A model generated the notes under the pieces. That model saw only the letters and a program-made list of their open reading frames with translations. It was not told the origin of the DNA and ran no database searches. Made by a program: the position numbers and the translations under genes. Below, in pieces: positions 1 to 7,487 of a stretch of 46,574 bases of DNA. Within the stretch, counting starts at the first letter, position 1; each line of letters begins with the position of its first letter. This DNA comes from Pelodictyon luteolum (lineage in GTDB: Bacteria > Bacteroidota > Chlorobiia > Chlorobiales > Chlorobiaceae), in the NCBI GenBank assembly GCA_020721225.1, contig DYNE01000015.1:1-46574 (forward strand). Direction: 5' to 3'.

Positions 1-27
1 CCTATACCTGTAACCAGTTGAATTTAT

Positions 28-56
28 TTGACTTATAGTTGGACAGTAGTGATAAT
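28..56 (+). promoter_or_regulatory. sigma70-like promoter of the CsmB/F-type gene
   Basis: TTGACT at 28-33 and GATAAT at 51-56 each match the sigma70 consensus at five of six positions, with the ideal 17-bp spacer. Transcription would start near 62-64, leaving a leader of about 20 bases before the ATG at 84. No strong Shine-Dalgarno sequence is visible in that leader. This is the best promoter match I see in the window and it fits an abundant structural protein. Confidence 0.65.
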
Positions 57-83
57 CTCTATAAAACATAAACCATTACAGCG

Positions 84-311
84 ATGGCTAACGAAACATC
101 AAACGAGTACACGACCGCAGTCAACAACCTGATGGATTCTGTTGGAAAGATTGGTCAAATGCAGGTAGATCTGGTTACCAATGGCATTAAATCGGCGATT
201 TCGGTTTTCGAACCGCTGGGCAAATCATCCATTGAGCTTGCCGGTAATGTTGTGAATGACATTAATCAGGTATTACAGAACCTGTCGTCAGCAATCGCTC
301 CAAAAAAATAA
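84..311 (+). CDS. csmB: Chlorosome envelope protein, CsmB/CsmF family
   Basis: This 75-residue protein is a small amphipathic helix-rich chain without a signal peptide. Its length, the central stretch LVTNGIKSAISVFEPLGKS, and the end in AIAPKK fit the CsmB/CsmF family of chlorosome envelope proteins of about 7.5 kDa. These sit in the lipid monolayer around the bacteriochlorophyll aggregates of green sulfur bacteria. The protein shares the basic PKK ending with CsmC of this window (28348-28767). Gene and promoter form a compact unit, with no terminator visible directly after it. Telling CsmB from its paralogue CsmF needs alignment with both; I chose csmB because the length fits and no csmH lies next to it. 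The family call is firm and the exact paralogue is not. Confidence 0.75.
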   Translation: MANETSNEYTTAVNNLMDSVGKIGQMQVDLVTNGIKSAISVFEPLGKSSIELAGNVVNDINQVLQNLSSAIAPKK

Positions 312-355
312 GAGCTGTCAACTATGAGGAAAGCACCTTATGCCTTCGGTATTGG

Positions 356-727
356 GTGTTTTCCTGGAATTTTACATCACATTTTAACATTATGATGCTA
401 CCCATGTCCGGATCAGATACGTTGCAAGTTCAGGTTCCCTCCGATGGTATAAAAGGTCTGGCTATGATGGCCCCCGTGGTCTGTCTGCCCTTTTTGTTGC
501 CTGCCGTTGCCGGAGCCGTTATCGCAGGGGTTGGTTTTGTGGCGGTTTCATCCGTTGTGTCACCCTTTGCCGGAAAAATTTTGCAGGCGACAAGAGGCCT
601 CATTGCCGGGCCTTCTGCTGGTGTCGGCAAAGCTCTTCCGGAGTTTTCTGTTCCCATTACGGTTGCCGGGAAGGCGCCGGCAGTCGGAGAAGGCTGCGCC
701 CTGCAGGTTGATGCGGTCATCATGTGA
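356..727 (+). CDS. Small hydrophobic membrane protein, unrecognised
   Basis: I do not recognise this protein. Read from the GTG at 356 it has 123 residues. It has one long hydrophobic, Gly/Ala-rich segment (about residues 37-68) with small-xxx-small spacing typical of packed membrane helices, then a Pro/Gly/Val-rich soluble tail. The start is unsure: ATGs at 392, 404 and 464 are in frame, and only the one at 464 has a plausible ribosome site (AAAGG seven bases before). The 464 start would give about 87 residues beginning MMAPVVCLPFLL, close in length and pattern to the protein at 1339-1581, to which it looks distantly related. It lies just downstream of the chlorosome gene. A role at the chlorosome or cytoplasmic membrane is only a guess. 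Confidence 0.5.
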   Translation: MFSWNFTSHFNIMMLPMSGSDTLQVQVPSDGIKGLAMMAPVVCLPFLLPAVAGAVIAGVGFVAVSSVVSPFAGKILQATRGLIAGPSAGVGKALPEFSVPITVAGKAPAVGEGCALQVDAVIM

Positions 728-762
728 TGATAATCGCAAGACGCCATTTGTGCGATATCTAA

Positions 763-1049
763 ATGCTTAAAAAAAAAGCCATGTCAAGAATTTTATGGAT
801 GCAGGCGGTCAAGGGGGCATGGACTTCATACGTGAGAAAGATGAACAAAAGTATGAAGCCGTATAAAATGGAGAATTACCTCTGTCAGGAAATCGATATG
901 GGCATGACGCTCGAAGAGTTCGCCGAGATCGTTTTTATTGAAGGCTTTGTTGCCGGAGAAAAGTATGGCCGGACGCTGACGATAGGAAGCCGGAAATGCG
1001 AGCACAAGCTAAACTGATCGACGAAGCGCTGCAGAGAGTCTATGGTTGA
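763..1049 (+). pseudogene. Small hypothetical protein with apparent frameshift
   Basis: The frame opened at 763 runs to a stop at 1015-1017 (84 residues). Its middle (MTLEEFAEIVFIEGFVAG, then EKYGR) looks like real protein, but its end TLTIGSRKCEHKLN does not. Shifting frame at the CGG near 976-980 gives a far more protein-like ending, DADDRKPEMRAQAKLIDEAL then QRVYG, stopping at 1047-1049. One missing G in that CGG would explain it. The N-terminus is also unclear: ATGs at 781, 841 and 868 are possible and none has a good ribosome site. I treat it as a broken or mis-sequenced gene of about 60-95 residues. The family is unknown. Confidence 0.4.
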
Positions 1050-1102
1050 GCGGTTTCCATTCTTAAAAACGGGTTTCCGGGAAAAAAATATCAGGAAGCA
1101 TC

Positions 1103-1231
1103 ATGGTATCGGATCGCAGGAGAGTGCGGCAGTTATGGTTCGCATGGTATTGCATTAAGTGGCTGCTGTTTGAGAGAGATTATGTTCACTATCTCTTCAC
1201 GAGCCGACAGAGAGAAAGGGAGATGTTCTGA
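1103..1231 (+). CDS. Possible 42-residue basic aromatic peptide
   Basis: An ATG at 1103, preceded by AGGAAG about five bases upstream, opens a 42-residue frame ending in TGA at 1229-1231. The peptide is rich in Arg, Trp, Tyr and Phe, with a short hydrophobic centre (WFAWYCIKWLLF) flanked by basic ends, as in small membrane-associated proteins. It lies between two other small hydrophobic genes. No family is recognised, and short frames arise by chance, so this is tentative. Confidence 0.3.
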   Translation: MVSDRRRVRQLWFAWYCIKWLLFERDYVHYLFTSRQREREMF

Positions 1232-1338
1232 TGGGTGACCGGTATGTGTCCCGAGGCAGCTCGTTCCAGTGTTGGTTATCCGGTCTGGCCAGCTTGTGAA
1301 ATTCGATATTTACTAACAGGAAAAAGGAGATTGTCGAA

Positions 1339-1581
1339 ATGGGCCCACATGATACAGCGAATATGGTGAAAAAAGCCGTCGGAGTTGCAGGAGGGGCAGC
1401 GCTGCTTGCTCCTGTCGCACCACCTCTCCTGCATGGGCTTGCCGGTCTCGCCGTGGTGGGACTCGGGATTTTTACCGCAGGGTCACTTGTTTTCAAGGCC
1501 GCCGAAGCTTTTCAGGGGATGGAAAATCCGTTGAAGCCAAAGGAGAGAGCCCGAAGATCCAATGAGTCCGGAATTGCATAA
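1339..1581 (+). CDS. Small hydrophobic membrane protein, unrecognised
   Basis: This 80-residue protein starts at an ATG with AAGGAG nine bases upstream. A hydrophobic Gly/Ala-rich segment (about residues 10-54) contains the pattern LLAPVAPPLLHGLAGLAVVG and is followed by a charged tail (KPKERARRSNESG). It resembles the core of the protein at 356-727 in the order of prolines, leucines and small residues, so the two may be diverged copies. I do not recognise a named family. Four small genes in tandem after a chlorosome gene suggest a lineage-specific membrane or chlorosome gene set. Confidence 0.6.
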   Translation: MGPHDTANMVKKAVGVAGGAALLAPVAPPLLHGLAGLAVVGLGIFTAGSLVFKAAEAFQGMENPLKPKERARRSNESGIA

Positions 1582-1971
1582 CTTCCGGTTTACCAGGTAC
1601 AAGGAGATCCAGACAGTTGTATGCATGAACTTCTTCCGCCAAGCTGGAAGCGGATAGACCGTTTCCGCCCGGTTTACCGTGACATCAGCCTGCCTTTTTC
1701 CCGAACCCGATTAATTGCCTTGCCTCACACCTTGTGCAAAAGTTGAAGTATCCTGCTATGATCCTCGTTGATCGCCTCGAAGGGTATGGGAGCTGCAGAT
1801 AAGGAACGATGCTGTTCAGGAACGCTCTGGTATAGGCACAAGAGTGCATATCGTCATGTCGCAGAGGAAGCGGCAACAAGATTTTTCGAGGAAGAGTTCG
1901 CTCATTGCCGCCTATTTTCCAGATGTTCATGCTCATCGCTACAATTTCAAGCGGATGCCGTCGGGTATTTT
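1582..1971. other. Intergenic stretch, no gene seen
   Basis: These 390 bases lie between the convergent small-protein gene and the YidB-like gene. Short frames exist on both strands but lack ribosome sites and protein-like composition. I see no clear hairpin terminator, tRNA or repeat. Confidence 0.5.
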
Positions 1972-2412
1972 TCAGAACAGCTTTTTCGCAGAATCGAGCA
2001 TTCCGCTGAGTCCCCCGAAGTTTCCGGCCAGATCGCCGAGCAGGGAGCCGTCAGGGCTTGCCTTGTCGAACATGACGGGCAGTGCGTCGGCTACGGCATT
2101 TTTGGCGCTCACTTCGGAAATACCGAGTTGAGCTGCGAACTCCTTGATTTTATCGATGCCGATGACGCCTGACAGAGCATCGGGTGAAACCGCCTGGTTC
2201 GCTCCTTTTCCGAGCCATGAGGCCGCGATCTCTCCCAGACCAGCGGTCTGAAGGTTGGAAAGGAGGGCGCCTAAATCGGGTTTGCCGTTTTGTCCTCCAA
2301 GCAGCCCGGAGAGTGCGGAACCAAGTTTATCGAGCGGTATGCCGGTCGTGGTTTTGTCGCTGTTTCCCCGGATGACCGAAGCGCCAAGTTGAAGCAGTGA
2401 TGAAAGATCCAT
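1972..2412 (-). CDS. YidB-like protein (DUF937 family)
   Basis: The 146-residue product has the YidB/DUF937 layout. A Gly/Leu-rich N-terminal part (LSGLLGGQNGKPDLGALLSN) is followed by the core NLQTAGLGEIAASWLGKG, then a Pro-x-x-Leu-type segment and IKEFAAQLGISEVSAKNAVA. Escherichia coli YidB is 132 residues long and has the same order of motifs. The function of the family is unknown; no catalytic residues stand out. It is transcribed away from the HAD gene at 2573, and the 160 AT-rich bases between them probably hold both promoters. Confidence 0.8.
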   Translation of the reverse strand: MDLSSLLQLGASVIRGNSDKTTTGIPLDKLGSALSGLLGGQNGKPDLGALLSNLQTAGLGEIAASWLGKGANQAVSPDALSGVIGIDKIKEFAAQLGISEVSAKNAVADALPVMFDKASPDGSLLGDLAGNFGGLSGMLDSAKKLF

Positions 2413-2572
2413 GTTTATCGGGTTGGATGGTTTGTCAGGAGTATCGAATGTTGCAGGTTATTTCACTACGTATAACTATACAGCATTTTATATTATTTAA
2501 TTTCTGAATATTGCTCAAGAAAATAATATAATTGCGTTTTTATTTCTTGAACGGTCTTAAACTGAATGGCTC

Positions 2573-3163
2573 ATGAGCGTCGTTCTTCTTGATATCGGTA
2601 ATGTGCTGGTCGATGTCGATTTCACGGTTTTCTGCAGGAAAGTATCACTGCATGGCGAAAACGGAGCGGAGGAACTCTATGGCCGGTATTGCGTGAGTGA
2701 GTTTAAAGATCTGTTCGATAAAGGCGCGATCGCTCCGACCGACTATCTCGAAACGATTGCCGGCGATCCGGAAACCCGACCCATGACGATCCGGGAGCTG
2801 AAAACGGAATGGCAGGATATTTTTTCCCCTAAAAACGAGGCTCCGGAGTCGGTGCGTGAGATCATGCTGAGCCATAGGGTCTGGATCATGAGCGACACAG
2901 ATCCGCTCCATTTTACCGCTCTCCTTAATATTTTGCCGGTACTGAGAACCGCCGAACGTTACTGCCTCTCGTTTGAACACGGTTATCTCAAGAGGGAGCC
3001 GGGTGCGTTTCATGAGGTGCTTTCCTGTTCCGGACAGAACGCAAAACAGTTCGTGTTGATCGATGACCGTGAAGAGAACTGCCGGTGCGCCGAATCATGC
3101 GGCATAAAGGCAGTTCATTTCAGGGAGTGGAGGCAGGCTCTTCTGGAGCTGCAGGATTTATAA
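2573..3163 (+). CDS. HAD-superfamily phosphatase, YihX-like
   Basis: The 196-residue protein carries the haloacid-dehalogenase motifs in order. These are nucleophile Asp7 in LLDIGNVLVD, the SDT-type second motif (WIMSDTDPLHF), the lysine region YLKREPGAF, and the acidic VLIDDREENC motif near the C-terminus. The DxGNV form of motif I, the N-to-R/H pattern of motif II and the length match the YihX type of subfamily IA enzymes, which remove phosphate from sugar phosphates such as glucose 1-phosphate. The substrate here is inferred from family only. It is followed closely by arfB on the same strand, and the two may be co-transcribed. Confidence 0.8.
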   Translation: MSVVLLDIGNVLVDVDFTVFCRKVSLHGENGAEELYGRYCVSEFKDLFDKGAIAPTDYLETIAGDPETRPMTIRELKTEWQDIFSPKNEAPESVREIMLSHRVWIMSDTDPLHFTALLNILPVLRTAERYCLSFEHGYLKREPGAFHEVLSCSGQNAKQFVLIDDREENCRCAESCGIKAVHFREWRQALLELQDL

Positions 3164-3192
3164 ATATTTCAGGGTTAGAGGTGCCTTGGCCG

Positions 3193-3606
3193 ATGTTTTT
3201 TATTTCACCATCCATTCAGATACCGGAGAGCGAGATTGAGCTGCATCCCATGCGATCGCAAGGCGCTGGTGGCCAGAACGTCAACAAGGTCGAAACCGCA
3301 GTGCATCTGAGGTTCGATATTTCGGGTTCTTCTCTCCCGGAAGAGATCAGGGAGCGGCTGTTGCAGATGAAAGACCGCCGTATTACCTCGGAAGGGGTCA
3401 TCATCATCAAGGCACAATGCTTCCGCAGCCAGGAAAAGAACCGGGAGGATGCGATGCGCCGCCTCCAGGAACTGCTGCAGCGGGCCCTGCATGTGCCCGT
3501 TGCAAGGAAGCCGACCAGGCCTGACCGGAATTCCAGGGAAAAACGCCTCGACATCAAGAAACGGCGTTCGGAAGTGAAGACAATGCGGAAGCGAATCGAT
3601 ACATAG
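3193..3606 (+). CDS. arfB: Alternative ribosome-rescue factor / peptidyl-tRNA hydrolase ArfB
   Basis: From the ATG at 3193 the protein has 137 residues, close to E. coli ArfB (140). It has the class-I release-factor signature with GGQ at residues 26-28 inside AGGQNVNKVETAVHLRF, where the Gln would drive hydrolysis of peptidyl-tRNA on stalled ribosomes. The C-terminal tail is strongly basic (RPDRNSREKRLDIKKRRSE), which in ArfB enters the empty mRNA channel. The usual SGPGGQ is SQGAGGQ here, a mild change. An upstream in-frame GTG at 3181 is possible, but the ATG gives the family length. AGAGG lies about 12 bases ahead. Confidence 0.88.
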   Translation: MFFISPSIQIPESEIELHPMRSQGAGGQNVNKVETAVHLRFDISGSSLPEEIRERLLQMKDRRITSEGVIIIKAQCFRSQEKNREDAMRRLQELLQRALHVPVARKPTRPDRNSREKRLDIKKRRSEVKTMRKRIDT

Positions 3607-3630
3607 GGGAGCACGGCATGCCGTGCCCCT
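3605..3630. repeat. Palindromic hairpin after arfB
   Basis: The palindrome GCACGGCATGCCGTGC (3611-3626) is extended by AGGG/CCCT arms with a small bulge. It overlaps the arfB stop codon and sits between the convergent arfB and M23 peptidase genes. There is no T-run, so it may be a mobile REP-like hairpin rather than a classical terminator. Confidence 0.5.
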
Positions 3631-3679
3631 GCATTACCACCCATCACCATCAACCGTCAACTGGTTGCAGTCTACCGGC

Positions 3680-5041
3680 CTACAACACCGGGGTCTGTTT
3701 TTTCGCCGTTCCTGCAGCCAGCATCCTGTTGTTGTCAAGCTGTGTTTTCAGCACCGATATTTCTGCCAGCAGGCTGTTTTTTTCCTGCCTTGAAAGTCCC
3801 GGCTCCGGTTTCGAAGCTGAAAGCGCCGTAAGCGGATTGACAGGCTTTCCGTTATGGATCATACGAAAGTCAAGGTGCGGGCCGGTCGAGCTGCCTGTCG
3901 AACCAACATAGCCGATAATCTCGCCCTGACGTACCCTGATGCCGTTACCCGCTTTCGGGGCATAGCGGCTCAGGTGCAGGTATTGGCTGTGGTATCCTCC
4001 CGGATGTTTCAGGGTAACCATGTTGCCGGCTCCGCCTTTGCTGCCTCTGAAAATGACGGTTCCGTCAGCGACCGCTTTCACCGGAGTTCCGGAGCGTGCG
4101 GCCATATCCACTCCGCCATGGAAGTGGCGCGTTCTGCTGATAGGATGAACCCTGTAGCCGTAGCCGCTTGAAATTCGGGAATAACTGCAGGGCTGAACAA
4201 ACTGCGCAGTTTGTTCAGGTGCTTCGAGCGCATTTCCTTTTTCGTCGTAATATCCGGTTTTGCCTTTAGAGTCGGTGTACCGGTATGCGGTATAGTTCTT
4301 TTTGTTTACCGAAATCTCGGCGGCAATGATTTTCCCGGTGCTGATAAATTCGTCGTCAAGCCATTTCTCTTCGAAAAGCAGGCGGAATTTCGAGTCGGGT
4401 TTGATGTCCCGCTTGAAATCGAGGCGTCCGGCAAACAGCTTTCTTGTCGGCCGCATCAGCCCGGACCGTTCTTTTTGGGCGAGTTCCGAAGCGAGGGTTT
4501 CAGACACCGACCCTTCGATGACGGCAAGGCGGGTTTCATATTCCTTCGCGTCGCGCCGTACCTTCAGGTCACCGCTTCCGCTTTCACGTTCGATATGTAT
4601 GGTTACGGCGCGGTCCTGAAAATAGGTGAAACGCTGAAAAAGACCTTCGCCGTTTTTTTCTATTTCATAATTCTGTCCGGGGCGGAACCCGCGGATTGAA
4701 AAACTTCCCTTGAGCTGTCTGGTTATGGCGTCGACATCCTTTGGCGTGAGGCCGTTCGAAGTGAGAATGGTGTAGAGCGATTCGCCGGGTTGTATGGTTT
4801 TTTTATCTATGGCTGGTTTTTTAATTTCGGATTCATCCTCGATGACAACGTAATCGCCGTCGCCGGTAAAGCCGAGTTCGTCGATATAGGTGCCGGGTGC
4901 TGAGCTGAGAATGGTGAATATAAAAAAGATCATAACAAGAGAGGCTGCGGAAAAGGGGAGCCAGAACGAGCGATCGGCGCGGCTCAGATAGTGTTTAAGC
5001 TGGACGGCTGCAGCTGTCAGGAACGGTTTGAGTGTTTTCAT
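3680..5041 (-). CDS. M23-family murein endopeptidase, membrane-anchored
   Basis: The 453-residue protein has one N-terminal membrane segment (about residues 27-47), then a LysM-like/OapA-like region (IQPGESLYTILTSNGLTP), a linker, and a LytM/M23 zinc peptidase domain (about 285-400). Metal ligands are visible: His308 and Asp312 in HFHGGVDMAA, His356 in YLHLS, and His389 in GPHLDFRM. The last motif reads HxD instead of the common HxH, a variant I recall from Bacteroidetes and Chlorobi relatives, so it is probably still active. The family cuts peptide cross-links in peptidoglycan for cell growth or division (compare MepM). The gene is single, and convergent with arfB. Confidence 0.85.
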   Translation of the reverse strand: MKTLKPFLTAAAVQLKHYLSRADRSFWLPFSAASLVMIFFIFTILSSAPGTYIDELGFTGDGDYVVIEDESEIKKPAIDKKTIQPGESLYTILTSNGLTPKDVDAITRQLKGSFSIRGFRPGQNYEIEKNGEGLFQRFTYFQDRAVTIHIERESGSGDLKVRRDAKEYETRLAVIEGSVSETLASELAQKERSGLMRPTRKLFAGRLDFKRDIKPDSKFRLLFEEKWLDDEFISTGKIIAAEISVNKKNYTAYRYTDSKGKTGYYDEKGNALEAPEQTAQFVQPCSYSRISSGYGYRVHPISRTRHFHGGVDMAARSGTPVKAVADGTVIFRGSKGGAGNMVTLKHPGGYHSQYLHLSRYAPKAGNGIRVRQGEIIGYVGSTGSSTGPHLDFRMIHNGKPVNPLTALSASKPEPGLSRQEKNSLLAEISVLKTQLDNNRMLAAGTAKKQTPVL

Positions 5042-5240
5042 GCGTAAGTGTTTTCAATACCGGATTCGGCAAAAAAGTATTCATAGGTTAACAGCCCTTA
5101 AGTTAAGCATATGTTTTTATAAAAATAATTCAGTTACTTTTAAAATACGGTTTCGGGGGGATTTTTTCTTCCTGGCGGTATGTTATCAATGCTTTCACGT
5201 CCGACTCGTGTGGGGATGAGCCATTTTAAAACGTAAAAAC

Positions 5241-5918
5241 ATGCCTCTTTCCAAAAGCTTCATACCGGAAATAGACCGGTATTGCGACCGGTGGTGCGAG
5301 CGCTGCCCCTTTACGTCGCGGTGCCGTCACTATTACCTCGAACAGCAAGCGCCGCCGCCGGGCGTTTCCGGTGAACTCGATATTTTCAATGCGGAATTCT
5401 GGATGCGGATGCAGCGGGAACTCTCCGCAGCCGTGCATCGCATAAACCTGCAACCCGAAGCTCAGCCGTTATCGCCTGACGACGTGCTTTTCTCTTTTCA
5501 TCGTTCGGCTCGCGAGCACCCATGTTCCCTTAAAGCGCTCGAATATGCCGGACTGCTCGATCAGTGGAAGAATTCCGATCGGATATGGCCGCTTCTTCCA
5601 GAAGAAGCCGGGGAAATAATCCGGCAATATCACTATTTTCTCTATCCGAAACTGGTACGGGCTATCGAAGTCGGCCTGACATCCGGTGTCGGTTCTCCTC
5701 CCGGAGAGGCAGCGGAGGGTACGGCCAAAACGGTACTTATCGCCATCGACCGTTCTCTTGCGGCATGGGGGCTCGTGTACCAGGCATATCCCCGGTATGA
5801 GGATGATGTACTTCGGCTGTTGCTCCATCTCGACCGTCTCCGGAAATCGGTGGAGGCTGTTTTTCCTGATGCAAGGGCTTTTCATCGTCCCGGTCTGGAC
5901 GATTATGTAACTCTATAA
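5241..5918 (+). CDS. Hypothetical protein with N-terminal cysteine cluster
   Basis: I do not recognise this 225-residue protein. Near the N-terminus it has a tight cysteine cluster, CDRWCERCPFTSRC (residues 14-27, spacing C-x3-C-x2-C-x5-C), then His-Tyr-Tyr. That cluster could bind zinc or an iron-sulfur centre. The rest is predicted helical, without membrane segments, and contains aromatic-rich stretches (EIIRQYHYFLYPKLVRAIEV). The next gene, encoding a DUF4438 protein, starts 15 bases downstream, so the two are probably one operon. I would expect a soluble cytoplasmic protein; no function can be given. Confidence 0.65.
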   Translation: MPLSKSFIPEIDRYCDRWCERCPFTSRCRHYYLEQQAPPPGVSGELDIFNAEFWMRMQRELSAAVHRINLQPEAQPLSPDDVLFSFHRSAREHPCSLKALEYAGLLDQWKNSDRIWPLLPEEAGEIIRQYHYFLYPKLVRAIEVGLTSGVGSPPGEAAEGTAKTVLIAIDRSLAAWGLVYQAYPRYEDDVLRLLLHLDRLRKSVEAVFPDARAFHRPGLDDYVTL

Positions 5919-5933
5919 TAAACGTTGTTTATC

Positions 5934-6848
5934 ATGCTGAAAACCAATGAATCCGCTCTTGTCGAATTTCTTCTGCAATGCCAGCCCGGTCATCCGAGAA
6001 CGCGGGGCAACTGGGAAGTCGATCATCAGGGGAATCCGTTTCTGCTTCCTTCTATCGGCGGGATCACCCTCAACGTGCAGGTCGGCGATCCGGCTTTCGG
6101 TTTGGCAGGCGATCATGTCGAGCCCGGTGTCAGTTGTACCGCAGATACCCATAAACCATTTGAGCATCCCAATGTGGGACTGCAACTATACTCGTGCGTT
6201 GGTAATACCGCTGTCGTAACATCCGGAGAAGCGAAAGGGGAGACCGGAACGGTTATCGGCCACCACGGAGGGTCCGAACATCTCATCGTGGAATTTGCCC
6301 GTTCGGTCAAGGAAAAAATGACTTACAGCGATACCATCATGATCAGGGCGAAAGGACAGGGCTTGAGACTGACCGAATATCCCGCCATAACGCTTTTCAA
6401 CCTCGATCCCGATCTTTTGAAGAAGCTGAAAATCCGCGAAGCCGGAGACGGGACGCTCGAAGTTCCGGTAACTACCGTGGTTCCGGCAGTCTGCATGGGT
6501 TCCGGTATCGGATCCGCCCATGTGGCCAAGGGTGATTACGATATCATGACCAGCGACCCCGAAACCGTCAGGGAATACGGTATCGACAGGATCCGTTTCG
6601 GCGATTTCGTTGCGCTCATGGATCAGGACAACCGGTACGGCAGGGCGTACCGCAAAGGCGCTGTCTCCATCGGCATCGTCGTGCACAGCGACTGCCTCGA
6701 AGCCGGTCACGGGCCCGGTGTGACCACCATCATGACCTGTGCTGAATCTTCAATCAGGCCGGTGATCGATCCGAATGCCAATATCGCAGATCTGCTCGGC
6801 ATCGGGAGTGGCGTGGGCCCTGTCGGCAAGAAGAAAAAGAAGGTATGA
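5934..6848 (+). CDS. DUF4438 domain protein
   Basis: Starting at the ATG at 5934 the product has 304 residues; an in-frame TTG at 5925 is less likely. The sequence matches my memory of the DUF4438 family: an N-terminal Pro/Arg-rich segment ([12 protein letters not shown]), [20 protein letters not shown], the central [12 protein letters not shown], and late motifs [19 protein letters not shown] and [15 protein letters not shown]. The family is thought to be a beta-rich fold related to SAM-binding or small-molecule-binding proteins, but its role is unknown. Conserved His, Asp and Cys residues suggest a ligand or metal site. The basic tail GKKKKKV is unusual. It sits in an apparent operon with the Cys-cluster gene. 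Confidence 0.72.
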   Translation: MLKTNESALVEFLLQCQPGHPRTRGNWEVDHQGNPFLLPSIGGITLNVQVGDPAFGLAGDHVEPGVSCTADTHKPFEHPNVGLQLYSCVGNTAVVTSGEAKGETGTVIGHHGGSEHLIVEFARSVKEKMTYSDTIMIRAKGQGLRLTEYPAITLFNLDPDLLKKLKIREAGDGTLEVPVTTVVPAVCMGSGIGSAHVAKGDYDIMTSDPETVREYGIDRIRFGDFVALMDQDNRYGRAYRKGAVSIGIVVHSDCLEAGHGPGVTTIMTCAESSIRPVIDPNANIADLLGIGSGVGPVGKKKKKV

Positions 6849-6989
6849 TTGTTTTTATGGTATCAAGACTTTCAATCCCTGAATTAAGTTGGTTTATCCC
6901 TGCGGTATAGGGGAATTTTTTTTACTGCATTTTGGTTCCCTTAAATTGGTGGTTACTTATTTAAATGATTTTAAAATGGAGAGTAAGCC

Positions 6990-7409
6990 ATGTCATTAAA
7001 GCTATATGGAAGAGACCCGTTAAAGATGTTGGAGGATGTTTTTAACGACAAGGTATCGCCTTTTTTTTCTTCAATGATTACCCCTTCCTTCAAGGTCGAT
7101 ATCAGTGAGGATGACAAGGCTATCTATGTGTCTGCCGATATGCCGGGCATCGTAAAGGAAGATGTCAAGGTTTCCATGGAAGATGATGTTTTGTGCATAA
7201 GTGCGGAGCGGAAGCAGGAGGAGGAGGAGAAGAAAAAAGGCTATCACCGCATCGAACGTACCTGGGGAAGTATGAGCAGAAGCTTCACGGTAGGCGATAA
7301 CGTGGATGCCGAAAACATCGATGCCGCATACGATAATGGGGTTCTGAAAATTACGCTTCCTAAAAAGGAGCCCGAGCCTAAAAAAGGCAAGGAGATCGAG
7401 GTGAAGTAA
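6990..7409 (+). CDS. Small heat-shock protein, Hsp20 family
   Basis: The 139-residue protein is a typical alpha-crystallin-type holdase. The core beta-sandwich runs from about residue 30 to 125 with the conserved motifs VSADMPGIVKEDVKVSMED and YDNGVLKITLPKK, the second being the A-x-x-x-G-V-L signature. Such proteins hold unfolding proteins for later refolding. GGAG lies about nine bases before the ATG. The 141-base leader region is AT-rich; no CIRCE element is visible. The gene converges on bchE and ends at a strong shared terminator. Confidence 0.93.
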   Translation: MSLKLYGRDPLKMLEDVFNDKVSPFFSSMITPSFKVDISEDDKAIYVSADMPGIVKEDVKVSMEDDVLCISAERKQEEEEKKKGYHRIERTWGSMSRSFTVGDNVDAENIDAAYDNGVLKITLPKKEPEPKKGKEIEVK

Positions 7410-7425
7410 GTGACAATGGAACATG

Positions 7426-7465
7426 AAAACAGAAAACCTCCGGAACCCCGGAGGTTTTCTGTTTT
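7426..7465. terminator. Bidirectional terminator between hsp20 and bchE
   Basis: A perfect 18-bp stem (7426-7443 with 7448-7465) closes a four-base loop, AACC. The outer ends are A-rich on the left and T-rich on the right on both strands, so it can stop transcription from hsp20 and from bchE. Confidence 0.88.
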
Positions 7466-7487
7466 CTGATGATAAGGCCTGCCGTAA

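Noticed and set aside
2438-2446. A further GGAGTATCG next to the YidB-like gene
   Set aside because: The lead matches but no palindrome follows, so it is probably a chance occurrence.
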